Below, piece after piece: positions 12,401 through 26,139 of a DNA stretch of 64,000 nt. Each line of letters starts with the position of its first letter. Positions within the stretch are counted from its first letter, which is position 1. Made by a program: the position numbers and the translations under genes. Source of the DNA: Dromaius novaehollandiae (taxonomy: Eukaryota > Chordata > Aves > Casuariiformes > Dromaiidae); the NCBI RefSeq assembly GCF_036370855.1, contig NC_088102.1:25463001-25527000 (forward strand), given 5' to 3'. Under the pieces are notes generated by a model that was not told where the DNA came from, searched no databases, and saw only the letters and a list, made by a program, of their open reading frames with translations.

Positions 12401-15261
12401 TAAGCATATGCCTTGCCGGAGCTTAAAATTCTGATAAACAGTTCCAGAAGGGAGGGAATCAATCCATCCTTCCCTATCTCCGCCAGAGCAAAGGCTGCCA
12501 TGCTGTATTGAGAGTGCTTACAGAAAGCAGAGTGAATAGAGGTGTCTCCCCTTTCCCTTTGACCTGTCTCAGACTGCAGCAGGGAGGGCAGGGAAGTTTC
12601 TCGCTGTTGTTACTAAGGCCCTTATGGTGAAAGCCAAGGTACTAGTCCCTTGCTTCAGCCCCATTCTAACTCTTTCCCCGGGCAGGTTCACATGGGCATA
12701 AGATTATTTTCGCTCCTTGTCAAATGGCCCTGTGGCATTGCTGTGTATCATTGCAGTGACCATGCTCTCAGGCAGATATGGATACATTTCAACAGTGGAT
12801 GAATAAGATGTGGGTACCCAACCCACAAAACACTCTGGGAATGTTAGGAGAAATTAAAGGCAGAGGGACAAAGGGCAGCATCCTTCCTAGCCACAGTTTT
12901 GCTGCAGAGACAATGATTTCTCAGACAAGGAGTATCTGTTTCTTATTGCACCGCATTGGTGCTATGCTAGCTGCATGGGTAGGAATCCGATGAAAGCAAA
13001 GCCTTTCTTCACCCAAAGGCTGGGATCCCTGAACACCACCATCTGTACAAATGCATCTTGCTTCACAACGCAAATCACAGCACAGGAGATGCCTCTACCA
13101 CATGTATTTCACTTACAAATCGCAATCAAATCACTGACATATCCTGCCCTGCTCGATCAGTGAGCTCCATCACTGCATGGCTGCAAGCTGCATGGAGGCT
13201 TTCTGCAAATGGCAAAATAGTTCTTGAACAACAGGTAAAAGCTGCAATTAACTGTGGATGAAAAGGATGGTCTCCTTGGAGGCGCTAATCAAGCAATTAG
13301 GAACTACTTCCCATTACCACTCCCACAAAGGAGAGCTGGACTGATAGCCTTTTAAATGTCTGACTTTCCATCTATTTAAGCCCCTTATACAATTCGGCTT
13401 CAGCAGAGAAAAGCCTCAGGCTATGGGCTGTCCCCAACCCTTTCTCCCAGCTTTGAATAGAAGCAGCACTGGAAGCAACAAATTCAACCACTGGCATATT
13501 CTTGGAACAAGCCTATTTTGCCACTCATCCTTCCTGAAGAAATGCAAACTGACATGCAATGGGGTAAATGTGTGTGCAGATGTAGGTACTAGTGGTCAGG
13601 GCAGAGAGCTGACCAGGATCTCTTGAGATCCCTTATTTAATAGTGTCCGAGACTGGGAATTGCTGAAGCTGGAGCACTCAGCTCTAAAAAAGCTTCAACA
13701 GCTGTTAGGGAGAAGCCAGAGACGTGAGGATGAGTCAAGGGGAGAGGAGGAAGACTAGACCCTTGGTCCCCTCCTGGGGCCAGGCAAGGCCTGCCATGTG
13801 CCCTACACCAGCCCATCACCCTGCAGGGCAGGACATCCCTGCCATCCACCGGCCCCGGGAGCAGAGCTCCTGGCCAGCTGTGCAGCACAGGCACTGTGCC
13901 AGTGTGGGAAAGCCCCTGCCTGGGACTGTGCTGACTTCACAGGGATGCTAATGTTATCTTTGCCCTGCTCCCAACCGCACAACTTCAGACAGACCCCAGG
14001 AGCAGAGACCAGAGGACAACCCTTACAACCTGCCAGAGAGGAGCAAAGATGGAGGGACTGGGAGATTTCCAAAAGCACAATGGTGAGAGAAGGAAGGGGA
14101 GGGAATGGCTCCCACCAGGAGAAATTACCTCTGAGATAACTAAAAGCCTGGGTAGAGGATGGAAGATGCAAATACACAATGGGGATAATGAGGAGTCTTG
14201 GTGAAAAGGTCAGAAAGATGATTAGAAAAATGCTGGCATCAGAGGACTAGAAGCTGATGAGAAATGGGCTCTGGAAAGTGATGTCTTGCTGTGCATGGGA
14301 AAGGCATTACAGTGGTGCTGAGTTGGTAGAGCTACACTGTGGCCTACTGGGATGTGCAGTATGACCAGATGGATGATTGCAAACCAGGAGGTATGTCAGG
14401 ACTACAAAGAGGTACAATAGTGTGTTGCGGTAGACAGGTGTATGCAGTGAAGCCAGAAGTCACAGTATCTAAACTCATTATCACTGCACTGTAGAAGAGA
14501 CGTAAGATCCACAGAGCCATATTAGGGACTGCACTGGACAGCACTGGAGCCAAACAACAGAAAGACACCAAGGATATTTGGAAGAGCAAAGCTATAAAAG
14601 CTGCCAACTCATTCTGCAGCTGCTTGGTCCTACAAGGAGAGAAGCTTTGGAATGACTGTGATCAGAGCAGAGCAAAGTAGATGTACTTTCAGCAGTGAGT
14701 GTCTCAATAGTCTGATCAGTCTTAGCAACAAGTGATTAGCTCCTCTGAGCACTTTGTCCATGAAAATCACACAAAGACCTACAGAGAGCCTCTTCCACAG
14801 ACCATTGAAGGGCTGTCAGAATGGATCTGGCTGAACTCAGATGCCCTGGGTTCTGCACCTTCGGTCTGGGACCAAACTGGTATCACCTCCCTGACATCCT
14901 TGCATCCCAAAGCCACGAGCCAACCTCTCCTAAAAAGCCTGCCAAGAGGGAGGAAGTGCCCTTAATCCCAATGCTGCCAAAACAGCTCCTTGACCATTTC
15001 TAGCTTCCAAGAGCAACAATTTTGCATTTTTAAGGTGAAGCCACTCTTGAAGATTCCCCTTCCAGAGCCTCTCACCACTCTCCCTAAATGTCTGGTTTCC
15101 ACATTTACCAGAAGTTGCCTGGCTCTGCTCTTGCATGTACCTTGTTGAGTTACAGAGCTTAACCAGCTATTTTTCCCTATGTCATTAATAGCCATGCAGA
15201 GAAAAGGATAATTGTTGGGCAGGAACATATCCATTTCTCATTCATTTTCAACAGCCAGCAC

Positions 15262-15286
15262 TTTTTTTTTTTTTTTTTTTTTTTTT
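15262..15286 (+). repeat. Poly-T run of 25 bases
   Basis: An uninterrupted T tract in an ADCK1 intron, so poly-A on the ADCK1 sense strand. I saw no attached retroposed sequence with a recognisable body. Confidence 0.9.
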
Positions 15287-18200
15287 AACTTGCAGAACTT
15301 TGTTCAAGCAATGAAGAGAAAAGAGGTAAGTGAGATGGTTTCATTCACAACTCATCAGCCATTCTTGTGCACGCACCTTTTCCCAGTTGATCCAAGGGAT
15401 CCATCCAGACTATCTCCATCGTCTCCCCAAAAGATTCTTGCTCTATGATCTTACTGGTGAGCATTTCCAAGAGTCATTGTAAAGGTTTCTTTGTGCAGTC
15501 CCTCCCACCATTACTACTCATGTTGTCATGAGAATCCCTCTCCCCTACCCTCTTGCTTACAATACTCAAGAGAATTATCATCTTCCACCGTCACTCAGCC
15601 AACCCACTGTGGCTGAGATTAGGAAAACAGCATCCGCTCACCACACCTACACTGGGGACCACTGATTATTCCTATCCTGACAACCCCTGATAGGTACACA
15701 TGGATATTGCCCTAGATTGAAAATGGGGTTCAACAGGGCAACCGAATAGTCAGCTGGTATTATGCTTCTCCTTCTGTGCTGGATCAGCAAAACAGGCCAT
15801 TTGTCATTAAATCAGCCCATTAGCTCATGCGACAGAGCTAAATGCTGCAGCTTGTAGTCTCTAGCCATGCTGCTGGCCTGGAGTGAGCATTCCTCCACCA
15901 GCAGGTGCTGTGCAAGCCTACATGGTGACAACAGAGCAGTGTCGAACTGCTGCGTGCTTCACAAGCACTCTGTCTTGGCTCAAAGATCAGTCCCATCAGC
16001 ACGCTCTCCATTTAGGCCAGTTTTCCCATAAAACCCTCCCCATTTGTCAAACTCCAAGCCCCTGATAAGATTTTCAGGAGGAGGTCACATCAGGAGACAG
16101 ACTCTTTCTAATTGACTAAGATACAATGGTCCTATACATTTATAGGCTTTTTCAATCTTAAAGTGCTTTTGCAAGTTCCTGCTTCATTTGCCAGTTTGTC
16201 AAATTCCTCCCTAGAAAAATCTGTATTTCCCAGTTATTATTTTCCCTCTAGGGTCTGCACTTGTCCAAACTGTATATAATTTTTTTTTTATTGCCTATAC
16301 TTGAGACTCATCTGAGAGGCGTGCTCCTGTGCCTGTTAGAGGTGACAAAAGTCCTACCACTGAATTTGAAAGCAGCAGGGTCAGGCTTTGGTCCCCCAGG
16401 AAGATTCCCTCAGTGTCATTTTCTCCTTTTTGAATTCACCTGCAAGTTCCCAGGTGTCATGCTGGCCCCACGGGAGAAGGTTTCAGGATCCCTCTCTGCA
16501 TTCCCCACTGCTCTGACACTCCACCTTGCCCCTTCTTCCATCTATATTTCAGCTCAGTTTGTTGTATTTAAAATGTAATGAGGACATAGCTACACTGGAA
16601 TTAAATTTGTTCCTGAAGTAACTCCAGTAAATCCTCTGAGCTCCAGCAAAGACAAATTTGGTGCATTAAGTTTTCCCAGCCCCTTCTTGTTTTTAAATGC
16701 CTTGATTTGTTCCTCTGATACCTCTGGTTTTAATACTGCCCAACTTCACCAGTTCCTTTAATTTTTTTTGTCCATCTCATGCTCTTCACTTCTTTCTTTT
16801 TTACCACTGCTTTCTTCCTCTCATTAGCATTCCCTCTCTTTCTTCCCATTTCTGTCTTTTTCCCCTCTCTCTGTCTCTTTAAAATTAAATATCACCCAGC
16901 ACTGCCCATGTGGGTGAAATGAATGCTAAGAGGGAAGGCTGCTGCAGAGACTGGATTCGAGCTACCTCACTGCAAATCAATGAGGCATGGAGGGCTTGTC
17001 TAGCTCCTGAAATACTGAGAGAAACCAGGGCGTCTCAGTGGCAGCTGAAAATACATTTGAGAGAAAAGAAGAGGGCCCATCTCTGAGCACCCTGCTCAGT
17101 CACAGAGAGGAATCGCACAAACTGAGCCAGAGGTGGCTGCTTTTGTGATTTAATGGGGGCTAACCTCAGGATGGCTCCCACAGAGGGTGGGCTGCTGCAT
17201 GGAGCCCTGCAGAGCAGCAGGGGTTCACAGGCAGCACACAGCCTACCCTGCTCCATCTAGCCACTGAGCTATGAAACACAGCTGGTACCAGCTGTGCTAC
17301 AAGCCTGCAGCACCCAGAGGGAGCGTCTTACTCTCACACAGGCAATGAGAAGGCAGGTCAGGGGCTGATGTTAACTGTGCCATTAAACTGAGGGGAAATA
17401 TTCATTGTCATTCCTGACCAGGTAATATTTAGGCCCTACAACTACACCTAGGCAGACCCACTCCATCCAAATCTGTCCATAATGTACTGAACAGGTCCAA
17501 ATACTTCACTTACTCGCCCTGTGTCCTACTGTACCACCTCCCCACACCGTCAGACAGCCAGGAACACCCCAAACCAGCTCCCTACACCTCTTTAAATGAA
17601 CAGATGCACATGTATACACTGCTTCCCTTCTTCAACCTCCCGTCTTCCCCCCCCCGCCTTTTTTTGCAATTGCCTTTGCACACTGGTGCCTCCTCCCTCC
17701 CTCTCACTATGTCAGCTGTGACCCTTGAAATGCCTCTCCTCGGCCTAGGGCAGGCGTGCAAGGGGAGCTCTCCTCAAAAGGCACAAGATGCAAAGTAGCA
17801 GGATACGCTTTCTAAACACCGTGATTCTTACAGCTAATGAACACAGGCACCCCCCTCCTCTGATCTCAGTGCTGTGGGCTGCTGAGGGTTAACTGCGACA
17901 CAGCCTCTTTGGCTTCCCTGTTACCTGACTGCAAGCTCCAAAAGTGATTTATGCTGTTATTAAAGCGATTTATTTATTTTTTTCTTTGGGGGTTAATTAG
18001 GGGCTTGAAAAAGTAAAGGGCTGTCAGTGCTGGCTGGAATTGGTCTAGTACAGCCAGGGGAGAGTAGTGTCCCCTCACACAGTTCTCCCAGAGCATCCGA
18101 GTCCTGAACAGCACCCCTCTCAGTGCGGCCCATGGCCCTCCATCCTGACCTCCAGCAACCCTGTTAGTCTGGGCACAAGCTCCCGGGCATGCTGCTCTGC

Positions 18201-18453
18201 TGAGGCCTGTCATTTCCACCTGGCAGTCCTCACTGTATTATTCCTCTATTATTTTCTCCTTTCCTAAACTTGCCAGCAATGCCCACCAATAGGCAGGGAA
18301 AATTTGCATGGCATTCTCGTAGAGGCAAAGAGGAGACATCTCTCCTTGACATCTCTTGCAGCTGAGGATCACCAGGCACCTCCTTGCTGCTATTTTCCTT
18401 CCTCCAGCTGCACATGGCTCACTGAGACCTAAGAAGCCAACAGCCACTCCTAC

Positions 18454-18657
18454 CTCTTTGCCCAGATCCTCACGGATGACTTGCTCAATCTCCTGCCTGG
18501 TGCTCTGTGGGGCTTGGCTATGCAGCACTTTGAGGGTGCGGGTGTACTCCTCAGGCAGCAGGTAGTCGAGCGCTCCCAGGTGCTGCCCCACCTTGATGAA
18601 GGTGCCTCGGTTAGCGCAGCACAGCTCCCGGAGGCGCTCAGCAGAGCGCAGGTGTAC
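18454..18657 (-). CDS. ADCK1: ADCK1 coding exon 3 (KxGQ-motif exon)
   Basis: This 204-base exon is in phase 0 at both ends and encodes 68 residues, from VHLRSAERL to IREDLGKE. It matches the N-terminal extension of ADCK1 almost residue for residue, as I remember the human protein. It contains FIKVGQHLGAL, the KxGQ motif that defines the UbiB/ABC1/ADCK family. In solved family members this motif folds over the active site and restricts ordinary protein-kinase activity. LDYLLPEEYTRTLKVLHSQAP follows. The acceptor reads CTCTGCAG just above 18657 and the donor reads GAG|GTAGGAGTG at 18454/18453. ADCK1 acts in mitochondria; its yeast relative Mcp2 and fly studies link it to mitochondrial lipid and cristae homeostasis. 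The ATP-binding and catalytic exons, starting at the conserved IHDLF segment, are not in this window. An open frame runs past both splice sites, but only the exon part is homologous. Confidence 0.95.
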
Positions 18658-21600
18658 CTGCAGAGAGACCACAACATCAGCCAAGCCTTGTTGCTGCCTA
18701 TTAGATGTGTTACATGCATACGCATGTGTGTCCCTTTTATTCCCTCAATATTTAAGCACACCAGGGATTTCCTTGATTGGTTTTGGCCATCATGATCTAA
18801 TGCATCAGCTAAGCACGAGGATTCTGGCTTGATTCAGAAGGGGTTGAACCAGATCAGGACAAGATGCTCCACAGTAAAAGGGACTCCCAGACTTATTTGC
18901 ACATGTATCATAATCAGTGGCAGTACACTAGTTTTTGGCTCTGTCCTGTGACACATCCTTGCAGAGAACAACATGTCCATCCATAGCGCAGCATTGGTTT
19001 GTCACTATGATCTACTGCTACAACACAGAATTTGGGACTCCTTTGTCAAAAGGTAAAAGTCAGGACCATGACTACATATGTCAGACTCTCAGTGCATGGG
19101 ATTAAAGTGGAAAAAAAACCCCAACAGATACTAGCTCAGAGAGTCTGTTAAAAATATAGAATTAAAAAAATATATCAAAGCTATCTGGCAGTGTGGAAAA
19201 ACAGTAGGTGGGCAGTCCGTCATCCTCCTCATCTCATTCCAATGCACCACCAGGAGAAATTATACCTTCCTGTCCAGCCAGGTCTTGGTTTGACTCCTCA
19301 CACTGTCAATAAAGCTCACTATGACAGTGGTTCTAGAAGCTAGGAGTTAGGAGACTCAATAGCTTTGTTCACACTGGCCAAAGAGCAGCCACCAAATGAC
19401 AAAGCCTATTGTCAAACACTTGCAGTCCTGGATTTCAGCTCCTGAAGATCATTCTGTGTCTCAAGAACAGATCAGCTGCTATATCCTTTAGTGACAATGA
19501 TTTATTCTGCCTTTATTACTCTCACTATGAAAGCCTCCTGCCAAGGACATGGTTATACTCAATATTCTTTGATAAACTTCAGATAACTTTATCCTGGTAC
19601 ATTAATAAAACCTAAGCAAATCAATTGCAAAAAACAACTCTGCACCCATCACCTGGTAATGCCTGATACCTATGTGAATGGAGGCTGCTAGTTCCTCTAG
19701 CTTCTGTGTAAAAAGTTAGTGAAGGTCAAATTCTGTTTGCAGACCTCATCAGCCCAGGAGACATTGAGGTCCTGTGGTGATGGACACCACCTGAAGCCTT
19801 GAAGTACACAGCAGACAGGAACGACGAAACAAATACGTATGAACACACAAACATATACACACGTACAACTTCTTGGCTATCTATGCCCTCTGCATGAGGC
19901 AGCATAGCATCATATCACGGGACAGGGTGCGTATATCCCACTTGGAAACGTGTCAGGGGACAGGCTGGGTGCAGAGCTGCAGCACATGAAGTACAGGCCT
20001 AAGGGAGTGTGAGGAGAAAGCCTAATGTGCGAGTCTTACACTCAGTATGTGAGACTTGACACACTCATGCACGCACATGCACATACAGTCTCTCTCTCTC
20101 TCCACCCTCCCCCCCAGATGCAAGTGCCAAGGCAAGTGTAACTCACATCAGCAGAGCAAGCTTATCCCAAAACAGAGGGGCACGCAACTCACATTGCCTG
20201 CTCCGAAGCACTCTCAGGTGCATAGTGCCCACAGTGCCCCTGAGCACTCCCTGAAGTCTCCTGGATTACTGTGCTGCATTTCACACAGCTGCTTTAAAGC
20301 TTCTGCTGTAACAAGCAGGCCCCTGCCCAGCCGGTTCCCCTGCGTGTGGGCAGGGCAAAAGCAGGCCAAAAGGGGATGAGGAAAGGAAAGCGTGAAAGGG
20401 GACAAGAGAGCAAGAAATGCAGGGAAGGAGTAACGGGATGAAAGAGAAAGGCAAAGGCAGGGAGGGAGCCAAAGCAGCTGGGCAGTTTGTCACAGTGCAG
20501 GGAGTTAAGCCCATTAGAGGGAAACAGCTTTATGCAGCTCCAGTAATTGCCCTCCACTCTCTGCCTCCAGCAGTGCAGAAAACCCACTGTTGGCAGTGAA
20601 GGGGAAGCTGTAGCCGTGGTGGCCCGGCCTCCCTGGAGGTGGCAGGCTGGGTGCAGCTGCCTGCCCTGGGTGCAGGCAGGAAACAGTGCCAGGGCCGGCT
20701 CCTTGCAGATGCACTCCAGAAACTCCCATGCTGAGCAGGGGCCAGCGCAGCGCCTTGCCACCTCCCACAGACACAGCAGGAGCCCAGGAGAGGCCCCAGG
20801 CTGCTGCATGGCTCAGGGCAGAGCACCAGCAGTCCTGAGGCTGTAACACGGTGCTGGGCATCACCCAGCTCAGGTTGGAGGTGCTGGCACCAAAGCATTC
20901 ACCTGCCCCACAGCGATCACCCAGAGGATCAGCTGGCAAATGACCCGGAACAGCCAGCAAGATGGAAAACTTAAGTAGCTGAAAATGCAACTGGATGTAG
21001 ACACACTTGGCTGAGGGTGTATTTTCATGCCTGTCACTGCTGTGAAGGATGCAGAGAGGGCCCCTCACTCCTCTAGCATGAGGAGAGAGGATATTTAAGC
21101 CACTCAAACTTCCCCATCCTGTAGAGAACCCAGATTGCCCCATGGACACAGCAGTCCCCACCGAGAAAGAGGAGGGCACTCCTTACAGAGGGCTCCAGAA
21201 ATAAAGAAGAGCAAGAACTTCACAGAACTCAGAGGTTCAGAGGTAGCACTTGTTTTCCTAATATACAACCTTCTCCTGATCACAGGCAAAGTAAGAGTGT
21301 TATGCTCCCCCTACAGTGTCCAATACTGTTGACCCACATGTTCCTGTCCTATGTCCAAGAAACTGCAGGGTAAATGGAAATCTCCCAGAACGGCTCAGAG
21401 CTTTTCTCCAAGAAATCTCACAAGATACTGCTCTTTGTAGAACAAGCAATACACTGTGGATTCTTACTCTTATCAGGGAGAAGAGCTGAGAACAGCAGCT
21501 AGTTAGACATGAACATGCTTGTATGCAGCATGCCCACAAGCACACTGCCAGGAAAGGAAACATTTCACATACAGGGGATTACCAAGCCCTTGAGAGGTAA

Positions 21601-22845
21601 CTTGGATTACAAATGCCTACCTGTCTGCACATGTATATGGTTCCTTCCCCACTTCATATCGGCTTCTCTTTCTCTCTCACCCCCTGCCCAGTTTCAGCAG
21701 GATACATTCTCCATTGGCCCACAGCAGGGCTGTCAGACCCATGTGGTTTGCCAAAATCCTAGGTAGACTGAAATTAACTTTGATTATTAAAGTTGTTTCA
21801 TATGGGCCCTAGTAAAAGAAATAACTTTCAGGTGTGGAGAGCAGGCACCTCCAGGACGAAGCACTCAGCAAGCAGAGGTGCAGGGATGGTTTTTAATTTA
21901 TCCTTGATATACAAGCAGATCTGGCTTCTCAAGTATTTTAAATGCTTTTGAAAGAGTCTTTACTCACAGAGACCTTGGCAAAGAGCTGCTCTTCAGAGCA
22001 TCAAACATCCAGGTGTCAGCAATGGGGCTGATGTTAATCTGGTCTTAAAAATAAAGAAATTAATTTAGAAGAAACTAAGCAGCTAAGGTAAAATATACTG
22101 GTACAAACTTGAGTATCTGGGGACAGATTCTGTAAAAGGGCTCTGGAACACCCCTAAAGACAACAAGGTGAAATGGTGAAAGCAATTCCTCAAATGAAAA
22201 GTCCTTCAGAAAAGTCATTCCAACCCTGAGGGGCATACTCATAGCTGGCAAAACGTGAAATGAGGATTAGGAATGCAGAGAGAAAATTTGAAATGCAATT
22301 AGTCTAAAACATAACAAGCAAGTCACCAGAAATTCCTGGTGATGACTGCAGTCTCCAGGAACATTGTAAACACAGATACCTTACAAAGGGCACCAGGCTG
22401 GATTTCATCGTGGGCACAGGGCTAGAACGGCACCCTAGTGCTGTCAAGCATGCTCACACAGGTGAGCAGGAACAGCTCCGTGCCACCTGGCTGCCTGCTA
22501 ATGTTTCACCTGTGCCCAACCTGAGCATGAGAAGGGAAACGCCTGCTCAAGCAGCAGGTGATTTCCTGCATGGGGCAGGATGCTGAGGAGAAGTCTACCC
22601 TAGGCCTGCTCCTCACTCACAGCTACAAAAGGGAAACGCTCTCCAAGACGGGATCTCAAAAATGATGTTCCCAGAAACAACCTTGAAGACTTTAATCATA
22701 TAAAATCTACAGATGAATTTAAAAAGTGGCTGAGATGCTAATAATTATAATAAAAAAGGGGTTGCGCATTAAAACTGTTAGCTTCCAGTGAACTGAGGGG
22801 GAACAAATGCTGCCCTGTCTTTTAAAAGAAGTCTAGAATCATAGT

Positions 22846-24380
22846 CCTGTTAGCTTTTATCCTATATCAACTAAATTACTTGAGACAATAATTACAGAGA
22901 ATACTAAAATCATCTAGCTAAATGTCATATGACTGAAAAAAAGCCAAGAGGAATTTTGAGAGGAAAAAAAAAATCATTCTTCTCCAGTCCACTAAAATTC
23001 TCTGAGCATGTTAACACAAGAGTCAATAAAAGAGAAAGGGGAAAGATTTATTTGGACTTTCAAGTGGCTTTCAATAAATTCCCTCACAAAAAGTGAAAAG
23101 AAAACTCCGCCCTTATTGGACAAGATGCAAGGACACTCTTTCAAATCATGTGTTTGTTTTACCCCATTCTCCACTCAAAATGCCCTCTCTGCAACACCAA
23201 GCCCTGCACTACAGACAGTAGCAATGGCAGGGATCTCTAGTTAGGACAAGACTGTAATATTTAGTAATGTTTTTACCACAGCTTCATTTCAACATTCTCT
23301 GAGCAGGTTTAGACAAGGTGATACTGTAGGAGCTGTCTACATTAGCACCTGCAATGTCATTATTTCCAGCAAGTCTGAACTAGTACTAGAAACACTGAGA
23401 AATGTGATGAAAAGAGAAAGAGGTACAGGCAGCACCCACAAGGCAGGAGGGGCTCTGTAAGATAGATGGGTTGCCCTGCATCACTGTCAAAAGTTAACAG
23501 TGGAGTGACCCATTACACCCATTCTAATATCAAGGTTTAATTTCCCTGCTAGAGATCTGGCAAAGGAGAGAACTGCACAATGACAAAACTTCCAGGAAAT
23601 GCAATAGAAATTACTCACCACTATGGAAAAATATGCCCTGCCAAGCCCCTACCAAAGACAGACACACAATCAATAGACTGGCAGATCACCCTGAGCATAA
23701 ACAGCCACAAGGTTACACACGTTGGAAGGAACAATTTGTCCTGGCCGCACACACCAATGGGCTCTAAATTAACTGTAACCACCCAACAGGAGCATCATGT
23801 TGTTGTGGATGGCGCAGTGAAGGCACCTGCTCAATGCAAAATGGGGGTCAAAAAAACCCAAACAAGCTGTTTGACTCTTAAGAAAGGGAGAGAGAACAAC
23901 GTTAAAATACCAAATCATAATATCAAAACATCAACATCAAAATGCCATTGTATAAACTGACAGCACAACTTCACCTTGGATAGTGTGTTTGGTTCTGGAC
24001 ATCCTATCACAAAAAAGGAGAAATAAAAAAAGTCTAGAGAGGTTCAGGAAAAGAAATGGTTGTGGGCTTGAAAGGAGCCCATGAGAAAAAGAGATTTGAA
24101 ATGTCAGAGGACTGTTTAGATTAGAGAGAGTTGATGCATAAGAGGGAATTGTATGAAATAATAAAAAAGCAAATCTCCCATTCCTATTCCCAGCTCTCAC
24201 AAAAGAGCAAATAATAGGGCATTCCACAAAGCAACAACCCTTTAACTTTTTTTACATCCTATTTTACACAGTACAGCATTAACCAGTGGCACTCACTGTC
24301 AGAGGATATAAAAGCCAAGAGCTTAATGATATTCAGAAAGGCTTTAGACATTTATGATAAAACAACCATACCTGATTTTA
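22846..24380 (+). mobile_element. Decayed CR1-clade LINE reverse transcriptase region
   Basis: Recognisable RT pieces lie in order on the plus strand. PVSFYPISTKLLE begins at 22846. YLDFQVAFNKFPH (23049-23087) is the motif A block with its catalytic Asp kept. TKLPGNAIEI begins at 23583, where the preceding F/Y-A-D-D catalytic dyad is disrupted. VTHVGRNN, GSKLTVTTQ, VKAPAQC and VKKTQ then lie within one 126-codon open frame (23580-23960). Further 3', VWFW-like and GFRHL-like pieces continue to about 24370. Stops and frame changes show it is a fossil. It resembles old sauropsid CR1-type elements rather than the younger CR1 at 3.6 kb. Confidence 0.8.
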
Positions 24381-24384
24381 TACG

Positions 24385-24470
24385 GAGCTTTTCATCTCTA
24401 AAAGTGCTTTTACACAGTTCTTTACAAAACTCAGTATCGCGATCCCATTTTACAGACTCATAAGAACATT
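24385..24470 (+). repeat. MIR-like SINE fragment
   Basis: The segment TTTACAAAACTCAGTATC followed by GATCCCATTTTACAGAC resembles the MIR-type core (TTTACAAA.CTCA..., CCCATTTTACAGA). It directly follows or interrupts the 3' part of the CR1-clade fossil. It is short and diverged. Confidence 0.45.
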
Positions 24471-26139
24471 ACATGTAATAAAATGTCTAAAAGGCTTTAA
24501 ACACTCTTCTTCAAGGCATCAAGACGAAAATTACCGTATTGATCGGCCACAGTAAGAGACAGGCAGGGTGCGCTGATGTTCCCACCATCATTAAAATCTC
24601 TAAAGAAACTATTTGGTGTATCCAGCTTCTATATTGCAGGTTAAATCACTCACAAGAAATACAGTCAAGGGAGATGTTTCCCTAGGTCAAACTGGCAGAG
24701 ACTATCAGGGGTCTGGTCTTCTGCTGGGATTCAATCTGCTTCCAAGAATCTTCTTTATTTACTAAATTCCCTGCAATTGCAAGGGCTTGGGATATTGGCG
24801 ATGACTGTGACCTCTTCCTTTCTTCCTCTGGCATGTCAGAGTTGCAACCCTTGCTGTTCTATCTCAAGGCTTTAGGATGTTAGGAAATACCTTGTGGCAC
24901 AGGGTGCGTGGGGGTGTCCCAGGCAGAAAATCTGCCAGGTGTCCAGCAGGAGACAGCTACTCCATAACTGCCTCCAGTAACTGGAGACTGGACTGGAATA
25001 GTGAGGCTTCCCCTTGGACTCCAGTGTCCCAGTGCAGAGAGCGGGAAGAGAGGACGTCATCACATCTCTGTGGTAGGTATCCCCAAGATATGACAAGTGG
25101 GTGAGGGAGAAAAGACACGTCAGAGATGACAGGAAAGGAATCTGGCCACAAGCCTTTTCTCTTCCACACATGATGATGGCAGGGCTGTACACACATGACT
25201 GGTAAAACTACAGTGCTGCTTTAGATGATCTGGGACAGCACAAACTAGAAAGCAATGAAAGGAAGTCCACCTCAATTGAACACGGAGAGACTGAAATCAG
25301 GTGCCATGCTAAAGACCTGTAAAGATGTTTAGGGAGGATATAGCTACTGGTGAAGTGAATAGGGTACTTAGGTGCTTTAAAAACAGCAATAGAAAACCCA
25401 GAACCCATTACAATGACAGCGTAGTTGCGTCCAAGGGGCTGTTATCTCCTCTTTCAACAAGTCTGAATAAGTATACAGTTAATATAAACTACTATAGCCT
25501 TCACTAACACTGTCAGCCTGGAGATGAAAGTGACTGGCAGCAGGGATGCTGCAGGGAAACACACAACTCTAATGGAATTCTTATTGCCTCCTTTTCATGC
25601 TGTCTTTCCTGCTTACCTTTTACAAAAGCTCGTTCCAATGCATGTCAGACATTTCCCATTCAAATGCTTCCCTGTACTAATATTAACTGATCGTACTGCT
25701 GATCACAGGCTAAGCACACATCTTTGGAATGAGAATAACTCCCGGTGCAATGCACCCCACAATCTAATAATTCATTATTTGTGTAACCTGAGCATAACTT
25801 TCCTAAAGACTTATCTCCTCTGTAGATCTGTGCCTGCCCATATTGAACCAGGGCATTCCATATGTTCCTACTTTGGCTGGTATATTCTGTGACCTTTTCA
25901 GACCTATACATTTTAGCTAGCTCCCCTCAGGGAAAACCCTGAGTAAAAAGGCATCCTCCTATTTCTCAGGAAACCAGTTTTGACTGCCTTAGCAGCTGCA
26001 CTGGAGAGGAGCAAGCAATGTTGCTTGACCAGTACACAGAGCACCGGCAGCCACCTTGCTGAACTCTGCCCTTGCTGGCTGGTGCATGCACAGCCAGTAC
26101 CGATAGTTTGCTCATGCTCCATCTTCATTTTGCTTCAAG

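Larger units (their letters stand above)
1..18453 (-). other. ADCK1: ADCK1 intron after the KxGQ exon (partial, runs off the left edge)
   Basis: By eye I found no homology to the next ADCK1 segments (IHDLF, the ATP-binding LAQVH region, the WLVDEA region) on the minus strand, so this stretch is intron of at least 18.4 kb. It holds one young-looking CR1, an L2-like fossil, pyrimidine-rich DNA (about 5000-5950 and 7485-7690), poly-T at 15262-15286, a palindrome at 4341-4367, and AT-rich blocks at about 1-340 and 11400-11570. The rest is unremarkable non-coding sequence. Confidence 0.8.

Noticed and set aside
1..18453. Next ADCK1 exon
   Set aside because: Searched by eye for the complement of the LAQVH, VAVKVQ and WLVDEA regions without success; probably beyond the left edge.
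18238..18684. 148-codon minus-strand frame as a single-exon gene
   Set aside because: Only 18454-18657 is homologous to ADCK1. The rest is intron read-through beyond clear AG and GT splice sites.
20514..21179. 221-codon minus-strand frame and its overlapping partners
   Set aside because: It lies in a GC-richer intron patch. There is no family resemblance, the overlapping frames in other phases are equally long, and no splice context suggests an exon.
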